Part shown: positions 45,585 through 55,029 of the stretch, one piece after another | How the letters are laid out: each line of letters opens with the position of its first letter | How positions within the stretch are numbered: position 1 is the stretch's first letter | Assembly (NCBI RefSeq): GCF_003367315.1 | Contig: NZ_CP031415.1 | Coordinates: 2,850,001 to 2,914,000 of the forward strand | Length of the DNA: 64,000 nucleotides | From: Saccharospirillum mangrovi | Lineage (GTDB): Bacteria; Pseudomonadota; Gammaproteobacteria; Pseudomonadales; Natronospirillaceae | Direction: 5' to 3' | The notes under the pieces: generated by a model | Database searches by the model: none | What the model was told of the DNA's origin: nothing | What the model saw: the letters and a program-made list of their open reading frames with translations, nothing else | Position numbers and translations under genes: made by a program

Positions 45585-45798
45585 CGTGTATCACCCTCAT
45601 GAAACTATAACGTTTATACGGCAAAAACCGGGAACTCTTCTCGATACCCCATCCCCAAAGCAGAAAATACTGTGAAAAAAATGCCGGTCCATCGGCAAAA
45701 AAACTCCTGTCTTCGATCATTACCTTTGGGAGGGTAATTTCTGGCAAAAAATAAACGGCCCCGCAGTGTACAATCGGGCCTTGCTGTCAAAATTCGGT

Positions 45799-46314
45799 TT
45801 ATCGAACAATCAAGACAAGCCCACTTGAAACTTTTTCCGAGGCTTGAATACCACCCCCCACTGACCGGATCGACCAAGCTTCATCCAGTGATTCAAAACT
45901 CGGTGTTGAAGACCAATAAACATTGCCAAAAGACTGAAAAACGCTGCTATTGAACGGCACCCGATCGCACTCCAATTGCACCAGGCTATTCAGCTCTTTG
46001 ATGTTTGGCAGCCGCCAGTCCGACGCACCCAAATACGCGTCCTGATTGGCCTGCTGAACGCGTTGTAATGCCTCACCCCAGGTATAACTCTTAGGAGAGA
46101 AATCACATTCGAACTGTGTATCTTCATCACTAAGCACACACCGAACCCAGACAAGTCCCGTTTCTGAGTCGGTAACGGAACCATCGTTATTATCTATATA
46201 GAGGTGTTCTGGTTTGGATGCGACGACACTGGAGTTACACACGGCCGATGCATCCGCCCAGGCCAACAAAAGTATCAGCGTCACTGGCAGTAATATCTTT
46301 TTCCGGTGGTGCAT
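45799..46314 (-). CDS. Secreted DUF1566 (Lcl-type) protein
   Basis: A 171-residue protein with a signal peptide (1-24, ending ASA) and RBS GAGGATCGG. The DUF1566 core is clear: GSVTDSETGLVWVRC, TWGEALQRVQQAN, ASDWRLPNIKELNSLV and YWSSTPS. Such domains resemble C-type lectin-like Lcl/FimH tips and occur in surface or periplasmic proteins. Two Cys pairs may form disulfides. It lies 49 bases after another DUF1566 gene in the same direction. Confidence 0.8.
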   Translation of the reverse strand: MHHRKKILLPVTLILLLAWADASAVCNSSVVASKPEHLYIDNNDGSVTDSETGLVWVRCVLSDEDTQFECDFSPKSYTWGEALQRVQQANQDAYLGASDWRLPNIKELNSLVQLECDRVPFNSSVFQSFGNVYWSSTPSFESLDEAWSIRSVGGGIQASEKVSSGLVLIVR

Positions 46315-46363
46315 TTTCCGATCCTCACAATTCGTTCTTTAAATACATCGCACATTCCGTTGT

Positions 46364-47302
46364 TTAAAAAACAGTTCGCACCAAACGGATTTTGTAATAT
46401 TGAGATTTAGGTGCCACATAGCTTGAGCCGCGGTTGAATTCCAGATACCAGGCGTTGTCAATAGATGACGCATGTGTATCAGCAGACCAGTAAATCCCGG
46501 TTCCATTATGAGAGAAGAAAGTCTCGTCTATCGCCGGTCCAACTTCACCGAAATTCACAATGCCAAGCAACTCCGCGCGACTGGGCATACGCCAGTCATG
46601 AAACGAACACAAACCCGCCTCATTAATAGCACTGACGTATTTTTCCGTATCACAACCCGCAATACCGACGCACGCACCAAAGATTTCAGTACCCACATAG
46701 CCGCCGTTAGTGGTTGCATCACTGCTGTACCATGAATAGGTATTGCCCAGACTGCGAATGTCACCCGCGACCACGGTCTTGGTTTCCCACATCAGCCCGG
46801 TGTGGTTATCGCGCACACAATCCCAATCGGCAGATGCCAGGGGCAGTACGTTGCCATCGGGGCCGATTTTACTGAAATCAAACCCCGCATCGCCGTGACC
46901 TACTTTGATTAAGGATCCTTTCAGCGCCGCGCTGTCACGACCTATGGTTGCATCCTGACCACCCGGGACCAGATCACCTTCATGGTCGATCCCATCCTCT
47001 GTTTCAGACGCGCCGGCGGTGAAACAAACGTAGGAGTTATCGGAGTGATCTGATAGCACTCTATGGTCCTGGCATTGGTTCACACCGGTGTCGTTGAGTT
47101 GGATCAATGCCTCCTCGCCGTCACCCGGAACCGTGTCGCCAGGAACACTGCCATCAGGATCATCGCAATCAGGAATAGCGGCACCAGGAGTACTGCCACC
47201 GGGCGTACTATCGCCGTCCTCCAATTCAGGATTACAAGCCGTCAAAAGAACGGTCATCAATAAAGCCGGAAGACAGCGGCCTAATTTTTCGTGAAACGGC
47301 AT
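46364..47302 (-). CDS. DUF1566 lipoprotein
   Basis: A 312-residue lipoprotein. ATG 47302 follows AGGTG; lipobox LLTAC places the lipidated Cys near residue 23. Residues 25-60 are a Pro/Gly/Asp-rich linker (STPGGSTPGAAIPDCDDPDG). The DUF1566 core follows: DNHTGLMWETK, NEAGLCSFHDWRMPSRAELL, GIYWSADTHAS and the C-terminal IRLVRTVF. It pairs with the smaller DUF1566 gene downstream; both are probably surface-exposed. Local base composition is lower in G+C than the flanking kilobases. Confidence 0.8.
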   Translation of the reverse strand: MPFHEKLGRCLPALLMTVLLTACNPELEDGDSTPGGSTPGAAIPDCDDPDGSVPGDTVPGDGEEALIQLNDTGVNQCQDHRVLSDHSDNSYVCFTAGASETEDGIDHEGDLVPGGQDATIGRDSAALKGSLIKVGHGDAGFDFSKIGPDGNVLPLASADWDCVRDNHTGLMWETKTVVAGDIRSLGNTYSWYSSDATTNGGYVGTEIFGACVGIAGCDTEKYVSAINEAGLCSFHDWRMPSRAELLGIVNFGEVGPAIDETFFSHNGTGIYWSADTHASSIDNAWYLEFNRGSSYVAPKSQYYKIRLVRTVF

Positions 47303-47599
47303 AAAACACCTATTCGACAATGAATACTGCAATGATTCATCCAGCCAATCGATCTGGCTCAGTCTTAAGAATTCCGTAAGTTAAAAATTTGCATCCTTGC
47401 AAAGTAACTTTCCTTAAATGGCTCCTGTTAATTAAGGCTCACAATTTTTTCTGTAAATCCGTATTGCGGTTTTCTTGCTTTGATCCAGTCAAACACCAGG
47501 AGGCAATAAAGATCAGCAAGGGTAAAAAATCGATCAAGAACAATAGAAATTTCATAACCTTCTCTTGCACTGTTCATTCATCTCCAGTGCGATATGCAC
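47303..47599. other. A+T-rich intergenic stretch
   Basis: About 300 bases, visibly A+T-richer than the surroundings, lying upstream of the DUF1566 lipoprotein and downstream of the methyltransferase. An open frame on plus (47389-47607) has no ribosome-binding site or recognisable protein. I see no repeat or terminator. Confidence 0.4.
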
Positions 47600-48544
47600 T
47601 CATGTAACCATTGACGGTAAATGTCGTGCTATCTCTTCCAGATGAACATGACCGGTACCACAGCAACCACCCCAAATATCCATGTGCGGATAACGCCGCC
47701 CTACATCGGCCATTAACGTTCCCAACTCAACCGGGTCGCCCTCTTCCAGACGCCCTAATTTGCACAGTGCAATTTTGTCCATTTTGGCCGCATTCGGACG
47801 GATGGAGCGGATGCGCTTCATCCAATCTTCGTGACTGAGTGCCGGTTCAAACTCATACGGATGTGAGCAATTAAGCGAGAAAAACTCCGGATATTTGTCG
47901 GTTGCGATGTCTACAATTTTGACTGCGTCAGCAAGCTTCACGCCGCTGCTCAAACAATGTTGGCTATTTAACGAGAACGAAACCGCGATAGGCATGTGCA
48001 GCAACCGGGCTGCCTTAACCACACCAATCGCTTCAGCCGGGTTGTTAAAAGTCACCGCCCAAACCAAATCGACACCCGCCTCTTTCAGCGTGAGTAATTG
48101 CACCGAGTGGTAATCTTCAGCTTCGTTGATGGACATACCCTGGCCGTTGCCATAGGCATCGCCACGCGGGCCGACATAACCGGTGTAAAGCATTTTGGGG
48201 ATGTCATATCGATAGGGTGCAGAAACGTCACGCAGGAACTGAATCGCACCCAGGTTGGCTTCGCGCAGTGCGGAGGTCGAATACCCCAACTTGGCACCCC
48301 AGTCCGGACTGGCACGGTAATCGAAGCCGCCAATCAAAGCGCTATGTCCGTATTTCGATACAACATCGAGATAGCGGCGATACATTGCAGCAATTGCCTG
48401 GCGGGAGTCGGCCTTTTCCAATAACGGGAACATGGCAAACTCGGGCATTTCAAAACCCCACTTGTACATGATTTCGGTTTCGATGCCGCCTTCAGTTAGA
48501 AAGTAACGGCCCGGCTTAAAACCGGGAAAAGCAGAACGACGCAT
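47600..48544 (-). CDS. Homocysteine S-methyltransferase family protein
   Basis: A 314-residue TIM-barrel enzyme. ATG 48544 is preferred, with GAGG upstream; the longer frame needs a TTG at 48586. FLTEGGIETEIMYKWGFEMP opens the barrel; SLNCSHPYEFEPAL (first zinc Cys) and IWGGCCGTGHVHLEEIA (zinc Cys pair) are the methyl-transfer zinc site. Family members methylate homocysteine or selenocysteine/other thiols from S-methylmethionine or betaine. Donor unknown. It faces a TetR regulator that may control it. Confidence 0.82.
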   Translation of the reverse strand: MRRSAFPGFKPGRYFLTEGGIETEIMYKWGFEMPEFAMFPLLEKADSRQAIAAMYRRYLDVVSKYGHSALIGGFDYRASPDWGAKLGYSTSALREANLGAIQFLRDVSAPYRYDIPKMLYTGYVGPRGDAYGNGQGMSINEAEDYHSVQLLTLKEAGVDLVWAVTFNNPAEAIGVVKAARLLHMPIAVSFSLNSQHCLSSGVKLADAVKIVDIATDKYPEFFSLNCSHPYEFEPALSHEDWMKRIRSIRPNAAKMDKIALCKLGRLEEGDPVELGTLMADVGRRYPHMDIWGGCCGTGHVHLEEIARHLPSMVT

Positions 48545-48909
48545 ATAAAGACTGACCTCAATAATTTGGCTGTCTTTGCTAATCAATACCGCCCCAAGCC
48601 ACCGATTGAAGCCGGTGCTGAGCGGCTGAATAACGAAGGTGTGCAGATTACTGAGGGGCTACATGTCGTTCCAGACGACTTAGAGTGCACTGAGATAGGA
48701 GATTATTTTTATTGTTTATCAATGAGTTACAGACTAATAACCGATACCACTGTGGCAATTATTCAAATCACTGCACTCAAGGTACACTTATTGATGTGAT
48801 CTGCTTCACATCGAAGTATTGACGAGACCTGATACAAACCCGCACAAGCATTAACCGGCCGGCTGTGAAATACAGCTCGCCAGATAGGTCAGTGGGAAAG
48901 GACGGCGAC
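48545..48909. other. Divergent intergenic region, methyltransferase / tetR
   Basis: These 365 bases contain no supported gene; the plus frame 48566-48799 looks non-coding. A CCGGCCGG palindrome lies around 48858. The region should contain both promoters and possibly a TetR operator, but none is convincing by eye. Confidence 0.4.
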
Positions 48910-49524
48910 ATGACGGTTAAAACATCCAAGCGGGAACTGATTCTCGACATCGCACAAGAGTCTGTATTAGCAAAGGGCTTTGGCGGTACATCGATTGATG
49001 AAATAGTTGCCGAAGCGCAGATCACCAAAAGTGGTTTTTTCTATCACTTCAAAGACAAAAATGAACTGGCGCGGGCTTTGTTGCAGCGTTACATCGACAC
49101 TGAAGACGCCATTTTGGATGATGTGTTTGGCCGCGCCAAAGACCTGCACGACGACCCACTCCATGCCATGCTGATCGGCATAAAATTGCTGGCCGAACTG
49201 ATGGCGGACTTGCCCAACGGACACCCCGGTTGCTTAGTGGCAACAGTGTCCCACGCCGAGCGACTATACGACCGCCCCACTCGCGAATTAAACCGCCAAG
49301 CCATACTTGCCTGGCGCAAACGCTTCCACACCATGTTGCTCGAGATAGCAGAGCGTTACCCACCAAAGGACGACGTTAACTTGGAAGTACTGGCAGACAT
49401 GATATCGACCGTGATCGAAGGCGGCATCGTAATGTCACGCGCGGTTCAAGAGCCGAAGGTACTGCCCGATCAGTTAATGATGTTGCGTTCTTATTTAAAG
49501 TTATTGTTTCAGCCGACCATTTAA
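48910..49524 (+). CDS. TetR-family transcriptional regulator
   Basis: A 204-residue regulator. ATG 48910 follows AAAGGACGGCGAC. The N-terminal helix-turn-helix is typical (ILDIAQESVLAKGFGGTSID, then EIVAEAQITKSGFFYHFKDK). A C-terminal ligand domain follows, with GHPGCLVATVSHAERLYD, where GC is a common marker of the AcrR/YdhM-type subgroup. Divergent from the homocysteine S-methyltransferase-like gene, its likely target. Confidence 0.92.
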   Translation: MTVKTSKRELILDIAQESVLAKGFGGTSIDEIVAEAQITKSGFFYHFKDKNELARALLQRYIDTEDAILDDVFGRAKDLHDDPLHAMLIGIKLLAELMADLPNGHPGCLVATVSHAERLYDRPTRELNRQAILAWRKRFHTMLLEIAERYPPKDDVNLEVLADMISTVIEGGIVMSRAVQEPKVLPDQLMMLRSYLKLLFQPTI

Positions 49525-50045
49525 TAAACGTTGAAATAATTTCGGTGTTCGATGGTTTTTGTGTCGCGCAAACGATGGCTAATTCAAATAAGCGAATAAT
49601 TCGGCTTAGCAGAAAGTTGGCCTACAACGGCACGGTCTGACACTTGTTTACCTAGTGCGACCATAAACTGTCCGAATGACCAAGAAACACCCTATTCTGG
49701 TCGTTCAATACTGATGAATGAAAACTCTCTTGCTGAGTTTCAGAATTCACCCCTTATGAAATTGTTGTTAGCATGCGCACGCGGTGACCAAGAGTCAGCG
49801 CCGACAATATGTAAGGCTGTGGGGTAGACAGGTAAATCCGGTCAGCAGGTCTCTATCCCTTTTGTCATGTTCACAGCCTGATTAGCCTGAGGTATTCCCG
49901 AACAGAAATAACAGAGGGCCACTATTGCCATCTGTTCCGGGCAATTCGCCCGGTGTCGTTTTCAGACGCTCAATTCACCGGGTTAGTCTGAGCGGCATTT
50001 CGGTATATACCCGTCAACCACCTTTTAATGTTATGAGATCAGTAC
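49525..50045. other. Non-coding interval upstream of the sulfatase gene
   Basis: No gene is supported over 521 bases. One stable hairpin is present at 49937-49953 (CCGGGC/GCCCGG, loop AATTC) followed by TGTCGTTTT, which may be a weak terminator or 5' leader structure. The rest is mixed sequence with no repeats. Confidence 0.45.
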
Positions 50046-51677
50046 ATGCCTCATCGTCAGGTCGTCCGGCACCTTATTACCTTTGTGTGCTTTGTTGGGC
50101 TCTTTATCGCCCTGTCACTACCCAACCGGCTGGTTTGGATTGCGCCGCCCGCCTTTGTTTTTTTTCCGCTGGAATTGCTCGTCATTGGTTTTCTATTACT
50201 GATTCCCGGCGTTGTCGGCAAGGTCGTTCATGCTTTGCTGGCGGTGTTGCTGGGCCTGGGCCTGCTACTGCGCGGCGCGGATCTGGTCACTCACGAGATC
50301 TTTGCCCGGCGCTTTAATCCGGTTTTCGACAGCCACCTGCTGGCCGATGCCAGCCGCTTGCTGAGCGGGGTACTGGGCAGCCTGGCTTCGGTGCTGGTCG
50401 CGCTGGGGCTGGTGTTGGTCGTCGCCCTGGTGTGCTGGCTGGCGTATATGATGCTCGGGCGTATTCAACGTACCCTGCAAATCGAGCCACGCCTGTCTGG
50501 CATCGCGCTGCTGGCGCTGTTGCTGGTCTGGGGCGGGCTGAAAGCCGCAGGCTGGTCGCGGGCCGATACCTTTGCCTGGGATCAACTGGTCGCCCACGGG
50601 CGGGATACCCTTCACAGCCTTCAGGATATGCAGGAATTTGCGGCAACGGTCGGTGATGATGCCGCCGCCGAGCTGCCTGCCGACGGCTTGTTTTCACGGC
50701 TGGAAGGTAAGGATGTCTATGTCGTCTTCGCCGAGTCCTACGGGCGGGTTCTGTTGGAACAAGATCCTTTTAAGGACTCAATCACTGAAAAATTAAACTG
50801 GGCGGAGGACACGCTGGAAGCCGAGGGCTTGCAGATGCGCAGCGCCTTTCTGACTTCACCGACGGTGGGTGGACTGAGTTGGCTGGCCCACGGGACACTG
50901 CTCTCTGGCGCCTGGATCGACAGCGAAAACCGCTACAACAGCCTGATGCTCAGCGAGCGGGTGACGCTGAACCGGCTGTTTCATCGGGCCGGCTGGCGCA
51001 CCGTGGCGGGGATGCCGGCAATCAGCCTGGCCTGGCCCGAAGGCACCTATTACGGTTACGACCAAATCTACAATGCGCATAATTTTGGCTACGAGGGGCT
51101 GCCCTTCAACTGGGTGACCATGCCCGATCAGTACGTCTGGTCAGCCTTGCAGGCGCGCGAGCGCAGCGTGCAAAACCGGCAGCCGGTCATGGCCGAAGTG
51201 GCGATGATTTCATCGCACGCTCCCTGGACACCCAACGCCCATCTGGTGCCCTGGGATCAGGTCGGCGACGGTAAAATCTTTAACGACCAGGCCCAGGCCG
51301 GGCCTACTCCTGAAGAAGTCTGGAGCGATGTCACAACCATTCGCCAGTATTACCGCCAGTCGATTGAATACATGCTGGAAGCGCTGGTTTCCTACCTGCA
51401 GGAATACGGCGACGAAAATCTGGTGGTGTTGATACTGGGCGATCACCAGGCCGCGCCGATGATCACCGGCGACCCCGACAACAGAGACGTACCGGTGCAT
51501 CTGATTGCCCGCGACCCGGCGGTTATTGAGGCGATAGAAAGCTGGCACTGGCAACCCGGCCTGATGCTGGAGGCCAACGCTCCTGTCTGGCGGATGGATG
51601 AGGTTCGCGACCGCTTTGTCGAGGCGTTTTCCGACTCCTTTTCCGACTCTTTTTCAGACACGGGGGAGCTCAACTGA
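50046..51677 (+). CDS. Sulfatase/phosphoglycerol transferase-like membrane protein
   Basis: A 543-residue protein: four to five N-terminal hydrophobic helices (to about 165), then an alkaline-phosphatase-superfamily domain. KDVYVVFAESYGRVLLEQDP near 227 supplies the first metal ligand region; SPTVGGLSWLAHGTLLSGAW near 276 holds the nucleophile zone (a Thr or Ser instead of a sulfatase Cys). AMISSHAPWTPNAH and LGDHQAAPM supply the late His/Asp ligands. The LtaS/OpgB-like layout suggests transfer or removal of phosphate-linked headgroups in the periplasm. C-terminus has the repeat SDSFSDSFSD. Overlaps FkbM by one base. Confidence 0.78.
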   Translation: MPHRQVVRHLITFVCFVGLFIALSLPNRLVWIAPPAFVFFPLELLVIGFLLLIPGVVGKVVHALLAVLLGLGLLLRGADLVTHEIFARRFNPVFDSHLLADASRLLSGVLGSLASVLVALGLVLVVALVCWLAYMMLGRIQRTLQIEPRLSGIALLALLLVWGGLKAAGWSRADTFAWDQLVAHGRDTLHSLQDMQEFAATVGDDAAAELPADGLFSRLEGKDVYVVFAESYGRVLLEQDPFKDSITEKLNWAEDTLEAEGLQMRSAFLTSPTVGGLSWLAHGTLLSGAWIDSENRYNSLMLSERVTLNRLFHRAGWRTVAGMPAISLAWPEGTYYGYDQIYNAHNFGYEGLPFNWVTMPDQYVWSALQARERSVQNRQPVMAEVAMISSHAPWTPNAHLVPWDQVGDGKIFNDQAQAGPTPEEVWSDVTTIRQYYRQSIEYMLEALVSYLQEYGDENLVVLILGDHQAAPMITGDPDNRDVPVHLIARDPAVIEAIESWHWQPGLMLEANAPVWRMDEVRDRFVEAFSDSFSDSFSDTGELN

Positions 51678-52426
51678 TGGCACGCACAACCTGGCGTGAG
51701 CGCCTTGGCCTGTGGCGTTCACTGCTGATGTATTACGGCATTCCCGGGCGGCAGTCGCGGCTGCGTCGCTGCTACGGCCAGTTCATTCGCCCCGGTGATT
51801 TGTGTTTCGAAATTGGCGCTCACGTCGGCAATCGGCTGATGGCCTGGCGCGCTCTGGATGCCCGGATTGTGGCGCTGGAACCTCAGCCATTGCTGATGCA
51901 AACACTGCGGCAACGCTACGGCCGCGATGCCAAGATTACCCTGGTCGAAGAAGCCGTTGGCGCCGAACCGGGCGAAGCCACCTTATTTATCAGCACGCGC
52001 ACGCCCACGGTCACCACCTTATCGCGGGAATGGATTTCCCAGGTTAAACAGGATGCGTCGTTTCAGTCGGTACGTTGGGACCGCGAAGTGACGGTTCCGG
52101 TCACCACGCTTGATGCGCTGATCGAGCGTCACGGCGAGCCGCGGTTTTGCAAAATCGATGTCGAAGGCTTTGAACTGGCGGTGTTACAGGGGTTGTCACG
52201 ACCGCTGACGGCGCTGTCGTTCGAGTACATCCCGGCCAGCATTGTCACTGCGCTGGCCTGCATCGATCGGTTGGAAGAACTGGGGAACTACGAGTACAAC
52301 CTCGCACCCGGGGAAAGCCACCGAATGAAGTTCGAGCGCTGGCTAACCCCGGCTGAAATGGCACGCACATTGGAAGCAACCCGCGAAGGCAGCGGCGATG
52401 TGTATGCCAGACGCCTGGGGGATTAA
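51677..52426 (+). CDS. FkbM-family methyltransferase
   Basis: A 249-residue SAM-dependent methyltransferase. GDLCFEIGAHVGNRLMAWRA near residue 40 is the SAM-binding motif I; IVALEPQPLLMQTL is motif II. The FkbM signature VPVTTLDALI and CKIDVEGFELAVLQGLSRPL follows near 160. FkbM enzymes O-methylate sugars, polyketides or lipids. It shares a base with the sulfatase stop, so they are coupled; convergent with the next methyltransferase by four bases. Confidence 0.88.
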   Translation: MARTTWRERLGLWRSLLMYYGIPGRQSRLRRCYGQFIRPGDLCFEIGAHVGNRLMAWRALDARIVALEPQPLLMQTLRQRYGRDAKITLVEEAVGAEPGEATLFISTRTPTVTTLSREWISQVKQDASFQSVRWDREVTVPVTTLDALIERHGEPRFCKIDVEGFELAVLQGLSRPLTALSFEYIPASIVTALACIDRLEELGNYEYNLAPGESHRMKFERWLTPAEMARTLEATREGSGDVYARRLGD

Positions 52427-53220
52427 ACCGGCAACGCCAAAACGTCCGTATGGCCAACGCTGCATGTACCCGTAGCAGCGTTGGCTTGCCGAAACTGAAC
52501 CCAGTCTTCCAGCGCGCTGGCCTCAATATCCGGATTCTCGGCAACCGCCGCTGCAATGCCGGTGATCAGTTCAGACACCATCGCTTGATCGGCACCGTCC
52601 AGCACCCAGGGGCTGCTGGCGGTATACACCCTGAAGCCGGCCTGAGTGAACAGGCGCTCCATGACGGCAGCGGAATCAGGCCCCAGCGCCGGGCCAAAAC
52701 CTTTGTCGGTACGCTGATCCTGATTAAAAGCCGTCAATACGACGTCATCCAACGGATGTTGGGGCGTCCAGTGCGTGGTGCCATCGTAGTTCAGGGCGGC
52801 ATAAAGTCCGACTGGCTGCTGGCTTTGGGCTTGCAGTGCCGTTGCCAGCGAATCGAGAAAATTCTCGGACACCAGATCAAACAAAGCCGACGCTGTTACC
52901 AGACGGGCGCCTTGGAGCGGCAGTGATGTCAGTACCGCCAGGTCCGCTTTGCACGACTCTATTCGGTGCGTCTCGCCATGCCGGCGTTGAGCTTCGTCAA
53001 GCAAGGTCGTGTCGTTATCCACCAGGCGCCAGGTCAGTGGTTGCTGTTCCGGCGAGGTGAGCGCTCTCAAGGTGGACCCGGTTCCGGCGCCCAGGTCAAC
53101 CGCTACCGGATTTTCAGCGGCTACCAGCCACTGTATTGCCTGATCCTTCAGGCTTTTGTCGCGGGCACGTCGGTCTGCGGCTTCGCGCAGATTTAGCCAG
53201 TCGATACTGAATCCACTCAT
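52423..53220 (-). CDS. Class I SAM-dependent methyltransferase
   Basis: A 265-residue methyltransferase with motif I VAVDLGAGTGSTLRALTSPE near residue 39. WRLVDNDTTLLDEAQRR (acidic residue at the end of strand 2) and VTASALFDLVSENFLDSL follow. YAALNYDGTTHWTPQHPLDD is a distinctive middle segment. Second gene of a unit with the glycosyltransferase, 15 bases downstream. Substrate unknown; the context points to the GTP-derived pathway next door. Confidence 0.85.
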   Translation of the reverse strand: MSGFSIDWLNLREAADRRARDKSLKDQAIQWLVAAENPVAVDLGAGTGSTLRALTSPEQQPLTWRLVDNDTTLLDEAQRRHGETHRIESCKADLAVLTSLPLQGARLVTASALFDLVSENFLDSLATALQAQSQQPVGLYAALNYDGTTHWTPQHPLDDVVLTAFNQDQRTDKGFGPALGPDSAAVMERLFTQAGFRVYTASSPWVLDGADQAMVSELITGIAAAVAENPDIEASALEDWVQFRQANAATGTCSVGHTDVLALPV

Positions 53221-53235
53221 CGTTGCTGTATTTCC

Positions 53236-54270
53236 TTATGGGTGTATGGCTTGGATAAGACGAGCCACCTGAGCGGCGGTATCGGCCCAGGTGGGTAAGT
53301 TGGCAGCGGCGTTGCGAGCGCCGGTTTGCAGTTGGCGGCGCAAGTCTTTTTCGGTCAGTAAGGTACGCAGCGCATCTGTTAGCGCGGCTGTGTCGTCTGG
53401 TAGTACAAGCAGGCCGGCGGATTCAGGCACGACATCCGGTACCGCACCGGCCCGGGCAGCGATAACAGGTAGGCCCGCCGCCAGCGCTTCGGCGAAGACC
53501 ATGCCGTAGCCTTCGTACCGGGAAGGCAGCACGAACAGGTCGGCATTGTGGAACTCGGGCTCCAGGTCATCGACCGCGCCCACCAGTTGAATGCGGTTCT
53601 GTAATTGCAGTCGGTTTATCTGCTGCTGCAAGGCGTCGGCCCAGTCGGGATCGAAATCCTTGCCACCGACAAAGCGGGCTTGCCAGGGCAAATCGGCCAG
53701 CGGCGCCAGGGCATCGATAAGCACATCGTGCGCTTTGCGCCGGGTCAGGGTAGCGACGGTTAGCAACTGCAAAGGCGACCCAATGCAAGGAGCAAAGGGC
53801 ATCGGATCAGTGCCGGGCTGGGCTACCACCACCTTGTCCGGTGGCATGGCGAACTGGTCGATCAGGATTTGCCGGGTGTGCTCGCTGGTGACCAGAATTG
53901 AGCGAACGGTGTACAATGCGCGTTGCTCTGAAGTCTTAAATTTCTGCTGCTGAACCGGGTCTAAACCCGACTCCAGCGCCAGCGGATGATGACACAAAGC
54001 GATGATGCGAAGCCGCTGGGCTTCGGCTTCAGCCAGCTGATCCAGCGTGCCGAAGGCGAGCCCATCGAATATCACCACCGCACCATCCGGCAGAGCCGCC
54101 AGCTTCTGGCGAGCGTCTTCCAGCGCCTGTTTATCCGGGAAGGGAAATTGGCTGGAAAGCGCAATAGTTTTGACTTCTACGCCCAGTTGCCGCAACTCGT
54201 GGATTAACCGGCGATCGTAGCGATAGCCGCCCGTCGGCGTCGCCAGGTCGCCGGGGAAAACAAAAAACAC
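53236..54270 (-). CDS. Glycosyltransferase family 4
   Basis: About 344 residues. The frame has no ATG near its start; GTG 54270 gives VFFVFPGDLATPTGGYRYDR, the expected N-terminal GT-B acceptor motif. A TTG at 54306 would add 12 residues. The C-terminal donor domain is standard: LLTVATLTRRKAHDVLIDAL, FVLPSRYEGYGMVFAEALAA (E-x7-E motif) and GLPVIAARAGAVPDVV. It lies divergent from ribA with a 132-base gap and precedes the methyltransferase on the same strand. Confidence 0.87.
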   Translation of the reverse strand: MFFVFPGDLATPTGGYRYDRRLIHELRQLGVEVKTIALSSQFPFPDKQALEDARQKLAALPDGAVVIFDGLAFGTLDQLAEAEAQRLRIIALCHHPLALESGLDPVQQQKFKTSEQRALYTVRSILVTSEHTRQILIDQFAMPPDKVVVAQPGTDPMPFAPCIGSPLQLLTVATLTRRKAHDVLIDALAPLADLPWQARFVGGKDFDPDWADALQQQINRLQLQNRIQLVGAVDDLEPEFHNADLFVLPSRYEGYGMVFAEALAAGLPVIAARAGAVPDVVPESAGLLVLPDDTAALTDALRTLLTEKDLRRQLQTGARNAAANLPTWADTAAQVARLIQAIHP

Positions 54271-54402
54271 GGTGGAGAAGTTCAAAAGAGTTGTGATCCG
54301 TTCCAAACAAGGGAGGGTCGTAGCTTAATGAGTATTGTCCGGGCATGAACAGCAAGGCGCCCAGACATACAAGGATCGTTATACCAACATTAAGAGTACC
54401 TC

Positions 54403-55029
54403 ATGTCTATACCTGCAGTGACCCGCATGACCAGCACACGCATCCCCACCGAACACGGTGATTTCCAGTTGTGCTACTACACCAATACGCTCGACAACAA
54501 AGAACACCTGGCGTTTTTTATGGGCGACATTGCCCAAGCCGGTTCGGTTCTGGCTCGGGTTCATTCCGAATGTTTTACCGGCGATGTGCTCGGCTCGCGC
54601 CGCTGCGATTGCGGCGAGCAACTCGACCGCGCGATGGCGATGGTCGCGAAGGCTGGTGTCGGCGTCATTTTATATTTGCGCCAGGAAGGCCGCGGCATCG
54701 GTCTGCTCGACAAGTTGCGCGCCTATAATCTGCAAGATCAGGGCTACGACACCGTCGACGCCAATTTGATGCTCGGCCACGAAGCCGACGAACGCGACTA
54801 TTCACTGGCCGCACTGATACTGGAAGACCTGGGTGTGCAGTCTATCGAGCTGATCACCAACAACCCGGCCAAAATCAGTGCGCTGGAAGCCAAAGGCATT
54901 ACCGTTTCAGGACGGGTATCGCTGGCCGTACCGGCCAACACCGATAACGCCGGCTACTTGCTCACCAAGGTGCAGCGTATGGATCATCTGTTGCCCATCG
55001 AACCCATCGTCAAAACTGTCAGCTCATGA
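54403..55029 (+). CDS. ribA: GTP cyclohydrolase II
   Basis: A 208-residue enzyme that opens the imidazole ring of GTP, forming 2,5-diamino-6-ribosylamino-pyrimidinone 5'-phosphate. The zinc-binding Cys residues are intact (ECFTGDVLGSRRCDCGEQLD near residue 46). The GTP-binding LRQEGRGIGLLDKLRAYNLQ near 89 and ELITNNPAKISAL near 147 are also present. It is the single-domain RibA, without RibB fusion. First gene of a four-gene unit; no FMN riboswitch is seen upstream. Full catalytic set suggests an active enzyme. Confidence 0.92.
   Translation: MSIPAVTRMTSTRIPTEHGDFQLCYYTNTLDNKEHLAFFMGDIAQAGSVLARVHSECFTGDVLGSRRCDCGEQLDRAMAMVAKAGVGVILYLRQEGRGIGLLDKLRAYNLQDQGYDTVDANLMLGHEADERDYSLAALILEDLGVQSIELITNNPAKISALEAKGITVSGRVSLAVPANTDNAGYLLTKVQRMDHLLPIEPIVKTVSS

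Noticed and set aside
48566-48799. Possible 77-residue protein in the tetR divergent region
   Set aside because: No ribosome-binding site, no recognisable pattern, and it overlaps the expected promoter region.
49650-49690. Pho-box-like CCATAAACTGTC upstream of the sulfatase gene
   Set aside because: Only one half-site matches and the other seven-base half is poor; it lies over 350 bases from the gene.
54307-54402. FMN riboswitch before ribA
   Set aside because: The gap is only about 96-132 bases and shows none of the conserved RFN helices.
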